Of a stretch of DNA of 64,000 nucleotides, positions 38,235 to 47,818 are shown one piece after another. The notes beneath the pieces were generated by a model. It was not told the DNA's origin. It worked only from the letters and a program-made list of their open reading frames with translations, and did no database searches. Origin of the DNA: Prescottella defluvii (GTDB lineage Bacteria; Actinomycetota; Actinomycetes; Mycobacteriales; Mycobacteriaceae). The DNA lies in contig NZ_JPOC01000009.1 in NCBI RefSeq assembly GCF_000738775.1, forward strand, positions 62,001-126,000. Reading direction: 5' to 3'. How positions within the stretch are numbered: position 1 is the first letter of the stretch; each line of letters begins with the position of its first letter. The position numbers were made by a program, and so were the translations under genes.

Positions 38235-38268
38235 GCGGCCGGCCCGATCTGTGGATCGGGCCGGCCGC
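38235..38268 (+). terminator. Terminator after the MFS gene
   Basis: GCGGCCGGCCCGATC (38235-38249) pairs perfectly with GATCGGGCCGGCCGC (38254-38268) over a TGTG loop. It lies 20 bases after the MFS stop. Confidence 0.8.
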
Positions 38269-38856
38269 TGCCGTATCCGGGTGGCGATGTCGGACTCGGG
38301 ACCTTTGATTCAACGTTCAACGGGTGATTCTCGGGGTGATTTGCCCCTTCGCGTGCTGTCGTCGTTTCTGCTACTCCGCTGAGGTGCATGCCAGGGAGCT
38401 ATCGTGCTGACCAGTATGTTTCGGAAAACCAGCTGGTTCCGTCGTGGTGCAGCGCGCAGATTCGGGCGATATCGGCCGTTGCGGTCTGTGCTTGTATATC
38501 CCATGTCGGGGTGTTCGTTCATTCATCATTCATTTCGCCGTGGCCGGATTCGGTCGAGTGTTCACGAGAAGGGCCTCGAATTGTGGGGAGGTTGGCTTTG
38601 ATCTGTCGCGAGCCCTGCCGTGCCGGCCTGATCGTCTTCCGATCGGGCGGCCGGGGTGCGTCAGCGCTGGGTCGGCCCGAACGCTCCAGACCGGGAAGAG
38701 GCGCTTTCGTGAAATTTGGTCGCAGACAGTAGCTACTCTGTCGCGATGTCGGCCCTGGGTGACGATCCCCTGGGGCGATGGGTACAGCGGGGGCTGTACC
38801 GGGGGTCTCGCCCCCCAACTCAGAGCTTCTTCGTCATTGCGTAGGGGGGGATAGGT
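38269..38856 (+). other. 588-base gene-free leader of the exopolysaccharide locus
   Basis: I see no convincing coding frame. Base composition is visibly lower in GC than the neighbouring genes, as expected of a promoter region. It includes the palindrome AACCAGCTGGTT (38427-38438) and, near the 3' end, two tandem hairpins at 38781-38816. A long leader in front of a polysaccharide operon suggests regulated transcription or antitermination. Confidence 0.5.
38781..38816 (+). promoter_or_regulatory. Tandem G-rich hairpins ahead of the exopolysaccharide operon
   Basis: GGTACAGC (38781-38788) pairs with GCTGTACC (38793-38800) over GGGG. It is followed directly by GGGGG-TCTCG-CCCCC (38801-38815). 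A second G-run (38844-38850) precedes the GTG start at 38857. These may form an attenuator or mask the ribosome binding site. Structure is read from sequence; function is inference. Confidence 0.45.
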
Positions 38857-40251
38857 GTGAGTCAGACAATCACGCCGTCAAGCGAATCCGAGATGGGTGG
38901 GATTCCGGACACGCGCCGACTTGCCGGTCCGGTCGTGCCGCTCGTGGCCTATGTGGCGGTGGATATTTCGGTTCCGCTTCTCCTCGTGTGGCGCACACCC
39001 ATCGCATGGCCGGGCCTGCTCGCACTGGTTGTCGGATGCGTGGCCGTGTGGATCTGGACAGGCTTGTACCGGGTCCGATTCACACTGTCGGTACTGGACG
39101 ACTTCCCGATACTGCTGCTCGGGCTGGCCGGCGGTGCCGGTGCCGTGGTGGTGAGTGGGCGGGCGGTGACGGACGGCGAGCTTCCGGACGTGTCGGACAC
39201 TCTAGGACTCGTTGCGGCAGTTGCGGTCCTCGCACGAGCGATGCTGTACACCGTCGAGCGTCGTGCGAGGACCGCCGGTCGTCGCTGCGTCGGACGCGCT
39301 GTGATCATCGGTGACAGTCCGACGGGTCGCGAGCTCTCGGCTGCAATGAGCGCCCACCCCGCTCTTGGCGTGGTCCCGGTCGGGCGGGTGTCGGTGCCCG
39401 GCTCCAGTGAGGACGAGCGACTCCGCGAGAGCGCGACTCTCGGGTCGATCGACGAACTGGGCAGGGTCGTCCAGCTTTACGGCGTTTCTCACTTCTTCGT
39501 CGTGGGCATGGTCGACGAAGGCAGGCTCACCGATGTACTTCAAGTGGCCGGAGACTACGGCGTGCAGGTGTATCAGACGGACCGGTTCCGGCTGGCCAAG
39601 TGGCATCGAGCAGCTGGAAGTGACCAGCTGTGGGGCATTCCGGTTCGTGACATCACGCCGAGGCGCACTGATGGCGCAGCCTATGTGCTCAAGCGGCTCT
39701 TCGATTTCCTGGCCGCGTCGGCTGCGCTCGTCCTCCTGGCGCCGGTCATGGCGGTGGTGGCGTGCGCAGTGTGGTTCGAGACGCGAACGGTCATCTACCG
39801 TCAGGTGCGTATCGGCCGAAACAATCGGGAGTTCGTGCTCTACAAGTTCACATCGATGTTGCCTGTCCCCGAGGAGAATTCGGAATCCTTGTGGTCGATT
39901 GCGGAGGATCGTCGAATCGGTCCGGTCGGACGATTCATCAGGCGCACCTCGCTCGACGAACTCCCTCAGTTGGTCAACGTGATACGAGGGGATATGAGCG
40001 TCGTCGGGCCTCGCCCGGAGCGCCCGGAATTCGCCGAGCACTTCGCCCAGACCGTTCCCGGATACCGGTACCGACTCCGTGTCCCGGTGGGCTTGACGGG
40101 TTACGCCGCGGTGAACGGACTCCGCGGCGACACATCGATTCATGATCGCGCTGTGTTCGACAACGTCTACATCGCGAACTGGTCCCTGTGGCTCGACGCA
40201 AAGATCATTCTCCAGACCGTCATCAGTGTGTTCAGGGGACGAGGTGCCTGA
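38857..40251 (+). CDS. Polyprenyl-phosphate sugar-1-phosphate transferase (WbaP/CpsE-like)
   Basis: Starts repeat-unit synthesis by moving a sugar-1-phosphate onto undecaprenyl phosphate. N-terminal half: four or five spans and a CoA-binding-like domain (VIIGDSPTGRELSAAM). C-terminal catalytic half (from about residue 275): re-entrant helix KRLFDFLAASAALVLLAPVM, then YRQVRIGRNNREFVLYKF, RRTSLDELPQLVNV and GDMSVVGPRPERPEF, all typical of the bacterial sugar transferase family. 464 residues, GTG 38857. First gene of the locus, as expected for the priming enzyme. Confidence 0.9.
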   Translation: MSQTITPSSESEMGGIPDTRRLAGPVVPLVAYVAVDISVPLLLVWRTPIAWPGLLALVVGCVAVWIWTGLYRVRFTLSVLDDFPILLLGLAGGAGAVVVSGRAVTDGELPDVSDTLGLVAAVAVLARAMLYTVERRARTAGRRCVGRAVIIGDSPTGRELSAAMSAHPALGVVPVGRVSVPGSSEDERLRESATLGSIDELGRVVQLYGVSHFFVVGMVDEGRLTDVLQVAGDYGVQVYQTDRFRLAKWHRAAGSDQLWGIPVRDITPRRTDGAAYVLKRLFDFLAASAALVLLAPVMAVVACAVWFETRTVIYRQVRIGRNNREFVLYKFTSMLPVPEENSESLWSIAEDRRIGPVGRFIRRTSLDELPQLVNVIRGDMSVVGPRPERPEFAEHFAQTVPGYRYRLRVPVGLTGYAAVNGLRGDTSIHDRAVFDNVYIANWSLWLDAKIILQTVISVFRGRGA

Positions 40252-40252
40252 G

Positions 40253-42382
40253 ATGGAGTCGAATCCCGCGCCGCAACAGCTTCGTGTGCTGGCGCTCCAC
40301 CCGAGCGGAATGGTCGGCGGAGCCGAGATCTACCAACTGCTGTTGGCGGAAGCCACCGACCGAGTGCAATGGGACGCGGTGATTCTCGCTCCCGGCAGGT
40401 TGGCTTCCAGATGGAACAGTGCCGGCGGTAGCGCCCACGTGTTGCCCACTGGCACGGGGGTCGGCGAAATATCCAGGGCGGCAGCAAGGATGGTCGGTGC
40501 GGTCCGACGGTTGCGCCCCGACGTCATCGTTGCGCACGGCGTCAAAGCCGGGTTGATCGCGGTGCCGGCTCGGCTGTGGTTGGGCACCCCCGCCGTCTGG
40601 GTGCGTCACGACGACTCGTTCGCGCACACCTGGGCTCGCCTGGTGGGGCGTCTGCTCACCGGCGAGATCTCCACCTCGAAGAGGGTGTCCGTGTTCGGCC
40701 GATCTGCGCGTCGGGTCGTCGTCGAACCGCCGCGGCCGTCCCCGGCCGCTCGCTCCACGGTGGGTTCAGCGAACACGGTGCCGGGCGTCGGTTCCGCCGT
40801 CGGCGCGCACGGGGTGAGATCGACTCTCGTACTGGGTATGGGTGGCCGGTTGGTGCCGGAGAAGGGGTTCGAGGACGCGATCCGCGCGATAGCACTGTCG
40901 GCAGCAGGCGAACGACTCTGGGATCTGGTGATTTTCGGCATCGACGACCCCGCACATCCGGACGAACGAGCGCGACTGCACGCGTTGGTGCGCGAGCTCG
41001 GCGTGGACGAGCGTGTCTCGATCCATGCCGCGGTCGACGACTTCCCTTCGCGCGTGTACGGATTCGATGCGCTCGCCGTTCTCACCCGGACCACCAGGGG
41101 CTCCGACAGCACCGCGGAATGGTTCGGCATGGTGGCACTCGAGGCCATGTCGGCGGGCATCCCTGTCGTCTGTGTGGAGTCCGTAGGCGCCTGGGTGGGG
41201 GAGGGCGGACTCGTGGTCGCCGCATCCGATCCGTCCGATGTCGATCGTGCACTGCGTGCCCTCGAAGACCCGGAATTGCGTTCGCGGATCGGTCGAGCGG
41301 GCTTCCGTGCAGCTGCCGACCGTCTCGACGCGGCCGGCGCCTCGGACCTGTTCGTCGAATACCTGGCGTCTGTCGTCCATCGGCCGGGAATCGGCGTTGC
41401 CGGTACGGCTCGGCTGAGTGTCGTTGTCACGGTGCGCGACGAGGCTGCCACCATCGCGGTGCTGCTGCACGAGGTGATGAACCAGATGCGTCCGGATGAC
41501 GAGTTCGTCATCGTCGACGGCGGTTCTCGCGACGGCACCTGGGAGTATCTCGTCGACGAGGCGAGCCGAGACGAGAGGATCCGCCCGCTCCGTGCCGAAG
41601 GCGCTGGCATCTCCGCTGGTAGAAACCGTGGGATCGCTGCCGCACGCAACGAGCACATCGTCTGTACCGATGCCGGCTGTGTGCCGGCCGCGGGTTGGCT
41701 CGAGGCGTTTCGGTCTGCCATAGCGCAACATCCCGGCGACGGCCTGTGGACCGGTGTCTACGACGTGTCCGCAACCGGGGCGTTCCAACGTGCGTTGCGG
41801 GCCGTCGGTTATCCCGATCCACACGAACTGGCGGTACCGACGCCGTGGTCCGACCTGTACGGCAGGGTCCTCGGCCGCGTCTTCGACCCGGCTAGGCCGA
41901 CCGGCCGTTCGGTTGCGATGACCAGGGATGTCTGGGAAAGAGTCGGCGGATTCCGGGAGGACCTGCAGACCGGCGAGGACGTGCTGTTCGGGCAGCAGGC
42001 GGTGGCGTCCGGCGCGACACCGCGGCTGGTCCGCGATGCCGTTGTGCGCTGGGACCAGCGACCGACGCTTCGAGAGAACTTTCGGATGTACTACAGATAC
42101 GGCCTCGGTTCCGGGGCGTCACGCCGCGCCTCGCTGCTCGGCCGGGACCTGTTGAGGGCGTTCGCGTATCCGGCCGGAATCGCAGTTGCGCTGTCCGGGA
42201 ATCGCGGCGCTCAGGCCGGGGCGCTGGCTGCTGCCGCAGCCTACCTCTCCCTGCCCGTGCGCCGGGTGCTCCGGGAGCGAGGCGGAATCGCGACTTTGGC
42301 GCTGGTGCCGGCGGTCGCTGCCGGACGAGACCTGTCCAAAGCGGCCGGAGCTGTGGCCGGACTGGTGGGGCAGCGGGCATGA
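40253..42382 (+). CDS. Two-domain glycosyltransferase, GT4-like plus GT2-like fusion
   Basis: A 709-residue protein. The N-terminal part (about 1-380) is GT-B/GT4-like: HPSGMVGGAEIYQLLL, MGGRLVPEKGFEDAIRAI and a SAEWFGMVALEAMSAGIPVV donor-site block. From about residue 386 a GT-A/GT2 domain begins (LSVVVTVRDEAATIAVLL, FVIVDGGSRDGTW, DAGCVPAAGWLE). The C-terminal 100 residues are hydrophobic and may touch the membrane. It could add two successive sugars. GAGG lies eight bases before ATG 40253; it ends in an ATGA overlap with the kinase-like gene. Confidence 0.85.
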   Translation: MESNPAPQQLRVLALHPSGMVGGAEIYQLLLAEATDRVQWDAVILAPGRLASRWNSAGGSAHVLPTGTGVGEISRAAARMVGAVRRLRPDVIVAHGVKAGLIAVPARLWLGTPAVWVRHDDSFAHTWARLVGRLLTGEISTSKRVSVFGRSARRVVVEPPRPSPAARSTVGSANTVPGVGSAVGAHGVRSTLVLGMGGRLVPEKGFEDAIRAIALSAAGERLWDLVIFGIDDPAHPDERARLHALVRELGVDERVSIHAAVDDFPSRVYGFDALAVLTRTTRGSDSTAEWFGMVALEAMSAGIPVVCVESVGAWVGEGGLVVAASDPSDVDRALRALEDPELRSRIGRAGFRAAADRLDAAGASDLFVEYLASVVHRPGIGVAGTARLSVVVTVRDEAATIAVLLHEVMNQMRPDDEFVIVDGGSRDGTWEYLVDEASRDERIRPLRAEGAGISAGRNRGIAAARNEHIVCTDAGCVPAAGWLEAFRSAIAQHPGDGLWTGVYDVSATGAFQRALRAVGYPDPHELAVPTPWSDLYGRVLGRVFDPARPTGRSVAMTRDVWERVGGFREDLQTGEDVLFGQQAVASGATPRLVRDAVVRWDQRPTLRENFRMYYRYGLGSGASRRASLLGRDLLRAFAYPAGIAVALSGNRGAQAGALAAAAAYLSLPVRRVLRERGGIATLALVPAVAAGRDLSKAAGAVAGLVGQRA

Positions 42383-43125
42383 CCGTCCATTCGGAACCGG
42401 CTAGGAGAACGGTCACCCGTACAGGTCATGACGACGACTCCCGTCGCCGAAACCTTCTGGAGATGCGTGGCCGCGACTGGGCGACGGCTCACGGTATCCG
42501 CACGCCCTCGACCGTCGACTCCGACGGGGACGGATCGCTGCTGGTGAGCGAGTACGTGCCGTCGCTGTCGTCCTCGGGAGCGAACTACGTCGAGGCGGCG
42601 TTGGCGCTTGCGGGGATGGTCTCGGCTGCACCGGAACCCAGCTTCGGAATCTCCGCCTCGGGATGGCGGGCTCCCCGGACGTCGCTTCTCACCCGTGCGG
42701 CTCGACTGTGTGCGGCCGGTGTCGATCCGGTGGTCTTCGTCCGGGCACGGCGACGGGTGGCACGGATCCCTTCACAGGTGACCGTGCACGGTGACTTCCA
42801 CGTCGGCAACGTTCTCAACCTCGGCGACGGGGTCGTGTGCCTGCTGGACTTCGAGCACGCGGGACGCGGTCCTCGCCATGCCGATGCGCTGCGTTTGGTC
42901 ACCACGCTCGACAGGACCTCCGACGCAGAGTACGGGCTCGAACTGCTACTCCGCGCTGCCACCCGTGATGACCGCGGCACAATCGCGGACCAGCTGGAAT
43001 GGCTGGCGTTGCGGCACTTGGCCGATCTCGTCACCGGCCGAGTGAGCCGTTCGCGCGTGGACGCCGCGCACGCTCGGTGGCACTTGGCTCGACACTGGGC
43101 GCGAGATATTCGGAACATGTTGTGA
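42379..43125 (+). CDS. APH/choline-kinase-fold phosphotransferase
   Basis: A 248-residue protein with the small-molecule kinase signature HGDFHVGN (137-144, catalytic Asp139, Asn144) and metal-binding DFE (157-159, CLLDFEHAG). It is shorter than most APH enzymes and the N-lobe is reduced, with no obvious ATP-binding Lys, so activity needs confirmation. Within a polysaccharide operon it could phosphorylate a sugar or add a phospho-substituent. Overlaps both neighbours by 4 bases. Confidence 0.78.
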   Translation: MTVHSEPARRTVTRTGHDDDSRRRNLLEMRGRDWATAHGIRTPSTVDSDGDGSLLVSEYVPSLSSSGANYVEAALALAGMVSAAPEPSFGISASGWRAPRTSLLTRAARLCAAGVDPVVFVRARRRVARIPSQVTVHGDFHVGNVLNLGDGVVCLLDFEHAGRGPRHADALRLVTTLDRTSDAEYGLELLLRAATRDDRGTIADQLEWLALRHLADLVTGRVSRSRVDAAHARWHLARHWARDIRNML

Positions 43126-44624
43126 CGCTGAAGAAGAATCCGGTGGAGGTCTCGGCCACGTCGTCGAGTTCCCCGCACGGGCGCGCGCGCCACCTGGCGA
43201 CCGCCGTCGGGTCGTTGGCGACCGGGGAGGTCCTCGGCAAGGTGGCCACGTTGGTGACCTTCGCATGGTCCGCCCGCTTGCTCGGGCTCGATGAGTTCGG
43301 CCTGTTCACCTACGCCCTCGGCATCGGCACTCTCCTCGCGACCATTCCGTCGTTGGGTCTGGAAGCTCGGCTCATCCAACTGACCGGACGTGACCCTCGG
43401 TTGCTCAACGAGTACCTCGGTCCGCTGATGGTTGTGCGGCTGGTCCTGACGGTCGCGGCGTTCGGCGCCGCAGTGCCGTTCGTGCTGGCGAGAGATTCCA
43501 CGAGCGCTCGTCTCACGATCGTCCTGATGGTGTCGGCGGCCGTGATCGACGTCATGACCGACGCCCAGCGGTCGGCGTGTGTGGTCCTCGAACAACAGCA
43601 GGCGACGGCAGCGGTGACCGTCTTCCAACGAGCGCTCACGTTGGTGGCGGCGCTGGTGCTGTTGACAATTTCCCCGAGCACCGTGAGCCTCGCGGTGGCA
43701 TTCAACGTCGCCGGCCTCGCCGCGTGTACGGCCATGACCCTCCTGGCTCGTCGGCACGGGGCACGAACGGAGTTCCGCCGGGTCACCTGGGGGAAGACGA
43801 AGACCATCCTCCGGGCAGCACCGGTGATGGGGGTCAACGAGATCGTCGGTGAGGCGGTCACTCGTATCGATGTGATCCTCATCCAGATGATCCTGGGCGA
43901 TGCAGCCGTCGGCGTGTACGGCGTGGCCTACCGGCTGATGGAGACCGCGTTGTTCATCACGTGGTCGGTCGGGCACGCTCTCGCTCCCGACCTGGTCCGG
44001 GCCAAGGACCGCGACGCGTTGGGCAGGACCGTGGGTGTGGGTGTCGTGCTGATGTTCGTCGTCTATCTGCCGTACGGAGCAGTACTTGCCACTCGCGGTC
44101 AGGACTTGGTGGACCTTCTGTTCGGCAGCGGATATCAAGCCGGTGCGCTCTTGGTCTGCCTGGCGCCTGCACCGTTGGTGTTCGGGCTCGGTCAGCTCGC
44201 CAGGAAGGCCCTGTTCGCGCGCAGTCCGACGCCTGTGGTTCCGATCGCTACGGCGTTGGCCCTGGTGATCAACATTGCGATGAACTGGATGCTGCTGGCC
44301 AGTGGGGGTCTCGTCTGGGCCGCGATCGCGAAGACGACCGCCTACGCGGTCCAGATGTTCGTCATGTGGGCACTGCTCGTGACCGTGGCGCGCGTGCACG
44401 GCGTGGTTCGGGGAGTCGCGGTCGCGGTCGGGGCCACGGCCGTGTCTGTGCTGCTGCTGACGAGTGGTCTTCCACTGGTTCCTGCGCTGCTCTCCGCGGG
44501 TGCGGCCTACGGGCTCGTGTGGATACTTCTCACCCGCCGGTTCGATCCCGTTATGGCGCAGCGTATTCGAGTGCTGCGGGGCGGGCGGCACACAGACGGT
44601 CGGGAGCTCGAACATGCGGCGTAG
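43122..44624 (+). CDS. Wzx-type flippase (MOP superfamily)
   Basis: A 500-residue, 12-14-span membrane protein. The N-terminal ATGEVLGKVATLVTFAWSARLLGLDEFGLF is the polysaccharide-synthase/Wzx signature, and EAVTRIDVILIQMILGDAAVGVYGVAYRL is the matching second-lobe block. Flips the lipid-linked repeat unit to the outer face. GTG 43122 (GTGA overlap) begins MTLKKNP. Confidence 0.88.
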   Translation: MTLKKNPVEVSATSSSSPHGRARHLATAVGSLATGEVLGKVATLVTFAWSARLLGLDEFGLFTYALGIGTLLATIPSLGLEARLIQLTGRDPRLLNEYLGPLMVVRLVLTVAAFGAAVPFVLARDSTSARLTIVLMVSAAVIDVMTDAQRSACVVLEQQQATAAVTVFQRALTLVAALVLLTISPSTVSLAVAFNVAGLAACTAMTLLARRHGARTEFRRVTWGKTKTILRAAPVMGVNEIVGEAVTRIDVILIQMILGDAAVGVYGVAYRLMETALFITWSVGHALAPDLVRAKDRDALGRTVGVGVVLMFVVYLPYGAVLATRGQDLVDLLFGSGYQAGALLVCLAPAPLVFGLGQLARKALFARSPTPVVPIATALALVINIAMNWMLLASGGLVWAAIAKTTAYAVQMFVMWALLVTVARVHGVVRGVAVAVGATAVSVLLLTSGLPLVPALLSAGAAYGLVWILLTRRFDPVMAQRIRVLRGGRHTDGRELEHAA

Positions 44625-45954
44625 TGAACTGGGGGAGGTTACCGAGGAACAGCAGCAGGCGGGCGCTCCGCGTGAACCGGAAAGACCGTCGCCCATGTGG
44701 GCGGCATGCCGGACAGCCGTTCTACTTCTCCCGGTGGGTGGTGTGCCGGTATCGGGCGTCCCGTTGAACGCGATCGTCATCGTCTTCGCGATTCCTGTCG
44801 TGTTGACGGTCTTGTACGTCCTACGGGGAGGGCGCCCCGTGATCTCGGCGCCCGCAACAGGTCTGCTTCTGCTGTTCGGGGTGGCCCTGCTCGCCTCCGT
44901 CTTCGGGTCGGACGATCTGAGCAGGGCCCTGGAGCTGGTGTTCGTCACCTTCGCCGGCATCGGCTTCACAGTGGCGCTGACATTCTGTGTCGACTCCATC
45001 GACCGGATCCGCATTCTCTGCGGCGACCTGGTGCTGGCGCTCAGCGTGTGCGCCGTGTGGGCGATCGTCTCCATGCCCGACCTGGCGGTGCGGTTCGGTG
45101 GCGGTGCCATCGACGGGCGCGCCACCGGCCCGTTCTCGCAACCGAACGAGCTGGGTATCGCCTGCGCTGCCGGTCTGCCGATGGCCCTGGTGCTGTTCTG
45201 CCATGCCGACACGCGGAACCGTCGACTGCTCGCGGGATTCGAGATGCTGTTGCTGGCACTGGCACTCACCTTGAGCTTCTCCCGGGGGGGATGGGTCGCC
45301 GCGGTGTTCGGATGCGTCGCGGTGATCGTCGTCCTGCCGTCGGCCCGACGCACGGTGGCGGTGCTGGTACTGGCCGGGATCGCCGCGGTTGCATACGTGT
45401 CCGCACTGTCTCTGAGCCCGGGACCGGCGGGGCAGATGTCGACCACCGGCCTGGTGGTGGAGCGCTTGGGGAGCATCGGCCAAGTGTCCGAGAATCCGGA
45501 CGATCATCGCGCGGAGATCTGGGAGGAGTCGCTGCGTCAGATGGACGAGCACCCCGTGCTGGGGACTGGACCGGAGGGCTTCAGACGCAACGCGGAGAGC
45601 GGCGACGGACCGTTGGCGAGCATCCGGCCTCCACATCCACACAACATTTTCTTCTCGTATCTGAACGAGATCGGACTACTCGGAGTGATTCCTTTGTCGC
45701 TGTTCATCGGTCGTGCCCTCGGGAATGTGGGGAGAGTCGCGAGATCGGCAAGACGCGGGCCGTCGGCAGCAGCCGTGGCCGCCGTGATCTTCATGCCACT
45801 GGTCGGACTGTCGGTCATGCTGTTCCACGGCCTGGTCGACAACCCGTTGGCGAACCCGATGATCGCCTACACGTGGTGGACCCTTCTCGGGTTGGCCGGA
45901 CTCGGTGTATCGCTGTATCGCGGCCGGGACAGCGAAGGCGGGGCGCACGCATGA
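44614..45954 (+). CDS. Wzy/WaaL-family polymerase or O-antigen ligase
   Basis: A 446-residue membrane protein with about 11 spans and a large extracytoplasmic loop (about 275-345) containing RAEIWEESLRQMDEHPVLGTGPEGF and PHPHNIFFSYLNEIGLLG. The HN at the end of this loop is typical of the PF04932 Wzy_C group. It joins flipped repeat units or transfers the chain. ATG 44614 overlaps the flippase gene by 11 bases. Polymerase is more likely than ligase, because no other polymerase is present and an LCP protein follows. Confidence 0.85.
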   Translation: MRRSELGEVTEEQQQAGAPREPERPSPMWAACRTAVLLLPVGGVPVSGVPLNAIVIVFAIPVVLTVLYVLRGGRPVISAPATGLLLLFGVALLASVFGSDDLSRALELVFVTFAGIGFTVALTFCVDSIDRIRILCGDLVLALSVCAVWAIVSMPDLAVRFGGGAIDGRATGPFSQPNELGIACAAGLPMALVLFCHADTRNRRLLAGFEMLLLALALTLSFSRGGWVAAVFGCVAVIVVLPSARRTVAVLVLAGIAAVAYVSALSLSPGPAGQMSTTGLVVERLGSIGQVSENPDDHRAEIWEESLRQMDEHPVLGTGPEGFRRNAESGDGPLASIRPPHPHNIFFSYLNEIGLLGVIPLSLFIGRALGNVGRVARSARRGPSAAAVAAVIFMPLVGLSVMLFHGLVDNPLANPMIAYTWWTLLGLAGLGVSLYRGRDSEGGAHA

Positions 45955-46739
45955 CCGAGCGAACGAGAGAAGGGGTTCTGGGCTGGGCGCGACGCCACCC
46001 GCTGGCCCTGTCGTGTCTCGGGGGTGCCGTCGCCGTGATCCTTCTGGGCCTCGCCGTCATCATGGCCATGCCCACCACGTATCGGGCGACGTCGGTGCTC
46101 GCGGTGCGGGCTGCGCCTGAGACGCCGGTGTCCACCGATGCGCTCCGCCTGATCGCACACGAGTACGCCGTCCGGATCACCTCGTCGGAGTCGCTGAACG
46201 CTACGGCGCGCGACCTGGCGATCGATCCACGCGAGCTACGTTCGATGATCGAGGTCAAGACGGATGCGGACGCGACCGTGATCCGTGCCGTCGCCGAAAG
46301 CGAGGACGGACTCGAAGCGGTCGGCATCGCGAACCATCTTGCGCAGTCGGGTGTGCGACAGTCCTTCGACGACAGCGACGTGCGTGTCCAGATCATCTCG
46401 CTCGCCGGACTCGACGATGCGGCGACGGGGCCGCCACGGCTGACCTATCTACTGCTCTTGGTGGGCATGACGGTGACCCTGGCGGCCGCGCTCTGGTACG
46501 TCGTGAGCGGGCGCCGATCTGCGTCACCGGTTCCGGAGGAGATCGATTCCGCAGCGGACTTCTCGCCGGCACCTCCGTCTGAGCCGCCGTTGGTTTATCC
46601 GCCGTTGCTGCGTTCGGTGGACAACTGTGACACAGACGTTTTCGACGCGATACCGCGTACCTACCGCCCGGCGAACGACCGGACGCGGGCCGAACCGTTC
46701 TCGCGAGCCGTCCGATACTCCGAGGGGAAGGACTCGTGA
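45951..46739 (+). CDS. Wzz-like chain-length/co-polymerase protein
   Basis: A 262-residue protein with two spans (about 19-40 and 163-184) flanking an extracytoplasmic domain (MPTTYRATSVLAVRAAPETP...), the Wzz topology. There is no fused Walker-type tyrosine kinase domain. The C-terminal cytoplasmic tail (about 188-262) is Pro/Ser/Asp-rich with tyrosines (VYPP, TYRP, RYSEGKDS) that could be phosphorylated. ATGA overlap with the polymerase gene and GTGA overlap with the LCP gene. Confidence 0.8.
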   Translation: MTERTREGVLGWARRHPLALSCLGGAVAVILLGLAVIMAMPTTYRATSVLAVRAAPETPVSTDALRLIAHEYAVRITSSESLNATARDLAIDPRELRSMIEVKTDADATVIRAVAESEDGLEAVGIANHLAQSGVRQSFDDSDVRVQIISLAGLDDAATGPPRLTYLLLLVGMTVTLAAALWYVVSGRRSASPVPEEIDSAADFSPAPPSEPPLVYPPLLRSVDNCDTDVFDAIPRTYRPANDRTRAEPFSRAVRYSEGKDS

Positions 46740-47809
46740 TGCCGTCGGTGGAGACGGCCCCGACGGTGACGGACGAGCACCGGTCCTCGCGTCGAGACCG
46801 CCGCCGCAGACGCAGCCTTCGAAAGACGGTGACGCGACTCCTGCTCGCGACAGCACTGATCCTGACGCTGTTCGTCGGGGGCGCGGTGGCATTGATCCAT
46901 CACTGGCTCGCCGAGATCGAACGGATTCCGGGGGTTTTCGCCGACCTCCAGGAGTCGGCCCGGCCGCCGACAGTGACCGATGGCGGTCAGACCACGTTCC
47001 TGCTCATGGGGTTGGACGTCCGGGCAGACGACGCCACCACCGGATCCGATGCGGCAGAATCGAACAGTGGTAGTCGCGCCGACGCAATGATGGTCGTGGC
47101 CCTGCAGGACGACGGTTCGGGAGTGCGGGTCGTATCCGTACCCCGTGACAGCTGGGTCGAGATCCCGCGGCACGGGATGGACAAACTGAATGCCGCGCAC
47201 GCCTACGGTGGTCCGTCGTTGCTGGTCGAGACGGTCGAAAGGATCACCGGTGTGCGGATCGATCACGTCGCCACGGTCGACTTCCGCGGGTTCGCGGCAC
47301 TGACGGATGCTGTCGGCGGTATCTCCGTGGAAGTTGCCGGTGACACCGCGAACTGGGGGCACGAGTTCACCGAGGGGAAGAACTTCCTCGATGGCGAGCG
47401 GGCGCTCTGGTACATCCGACAACGCATGGATCTACCGGGCGGCGATCTCGATCGCGTCCAGCGTCATCAGAACTTTCTGCGGGCGATGATGGACACTCTG
47501 TCCAGTCCCGGTACGTATCGTTCGCCCCAACAGGTGAAGAACGTCGTACAGGCTGTAACGCGGAACATCAGTCTGGATGCGGGGCTGGATGATTCGAGTC
47601 TGCTGGGCTTGGCGCAAGTACTGCGACGGACCGATCGGGAGAGCTTCGAGTTCTTCACCGCCCCCGTGTCCGGGACCGGACTGGAAGGGGATCGGAGCGT
47701 GGTCTACCTAGATGTGGATCGAGGCGCCGAGTTCTGGCGGGCAGTCGCTCACGGTGACCCGATCACCCCCGGCCTTGGTGCGAAAACCCTTCCAGCCGTA
47801 ACGAAGTGA
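46736..47809 (+). CDS. LytR-CpsA-Psr (LCP) glycopolymer ligase
   Basis: A 357-residue protein with an Arg-rich cytoplasmic N-terminus (RDRRRRRSLRK), one span (about 35-55) and an extracytoplasmic LCP domain. The blocks LLMGLDVR, RADAMMVVALQ, VSVPRDSWVEIP, KLNAAHAYGG and a late DLDRVQRHQ provide the Asp/Arg residues that bind pyrophosphate and metal. LCP enzymes attach lipid-linked polymers to peptidoglycan (arabinogalactan in mycolata, capsule elsewhere). Here it probably anchors the locus's polysaccharide to the wall. GTG 46736. Confidence 0.9.
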   Translation: MMPSVETAPTVTDEHRSSRRDRRRRRSLRKTVTRLLLATALILTLFVGGAVALIHHWLAEIERIPGVFADLQESARPPTVTDGGQTTFLLMGLDVRADDATTGSDAAESNSGSRADAMMVVALQDDGSGVRVVSVPRDSWVEIPRHGMDKLNAAHAYGGPSLLVETVERITGVRIDHVATVDFRGFAALTDAVGGISVEVAGDTANWGHEFTEGKNFLDGERALWYIRQRMDLPGGDLDRVQRHQNFLRAMMDTLSSPGTYRSPQQVKNVVQAVTRNISLDAGLDDSSLLGLAQVLRRTDRESFEFFTAPVSGTGLEGDRSVVYLDVDRGAEFWRAVAHGDPITPGLGAKTLPAVTK

Positions 47810-47818
47810 TCGAGAACA

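Noticed and set aside
38404-38601. 65-codon + strand frame in the leader of the polysaccharide locus
   Set aside because: Arg-rich, no ribosome binding site, overlapped by other frames of equal quality, no recognisable motif.
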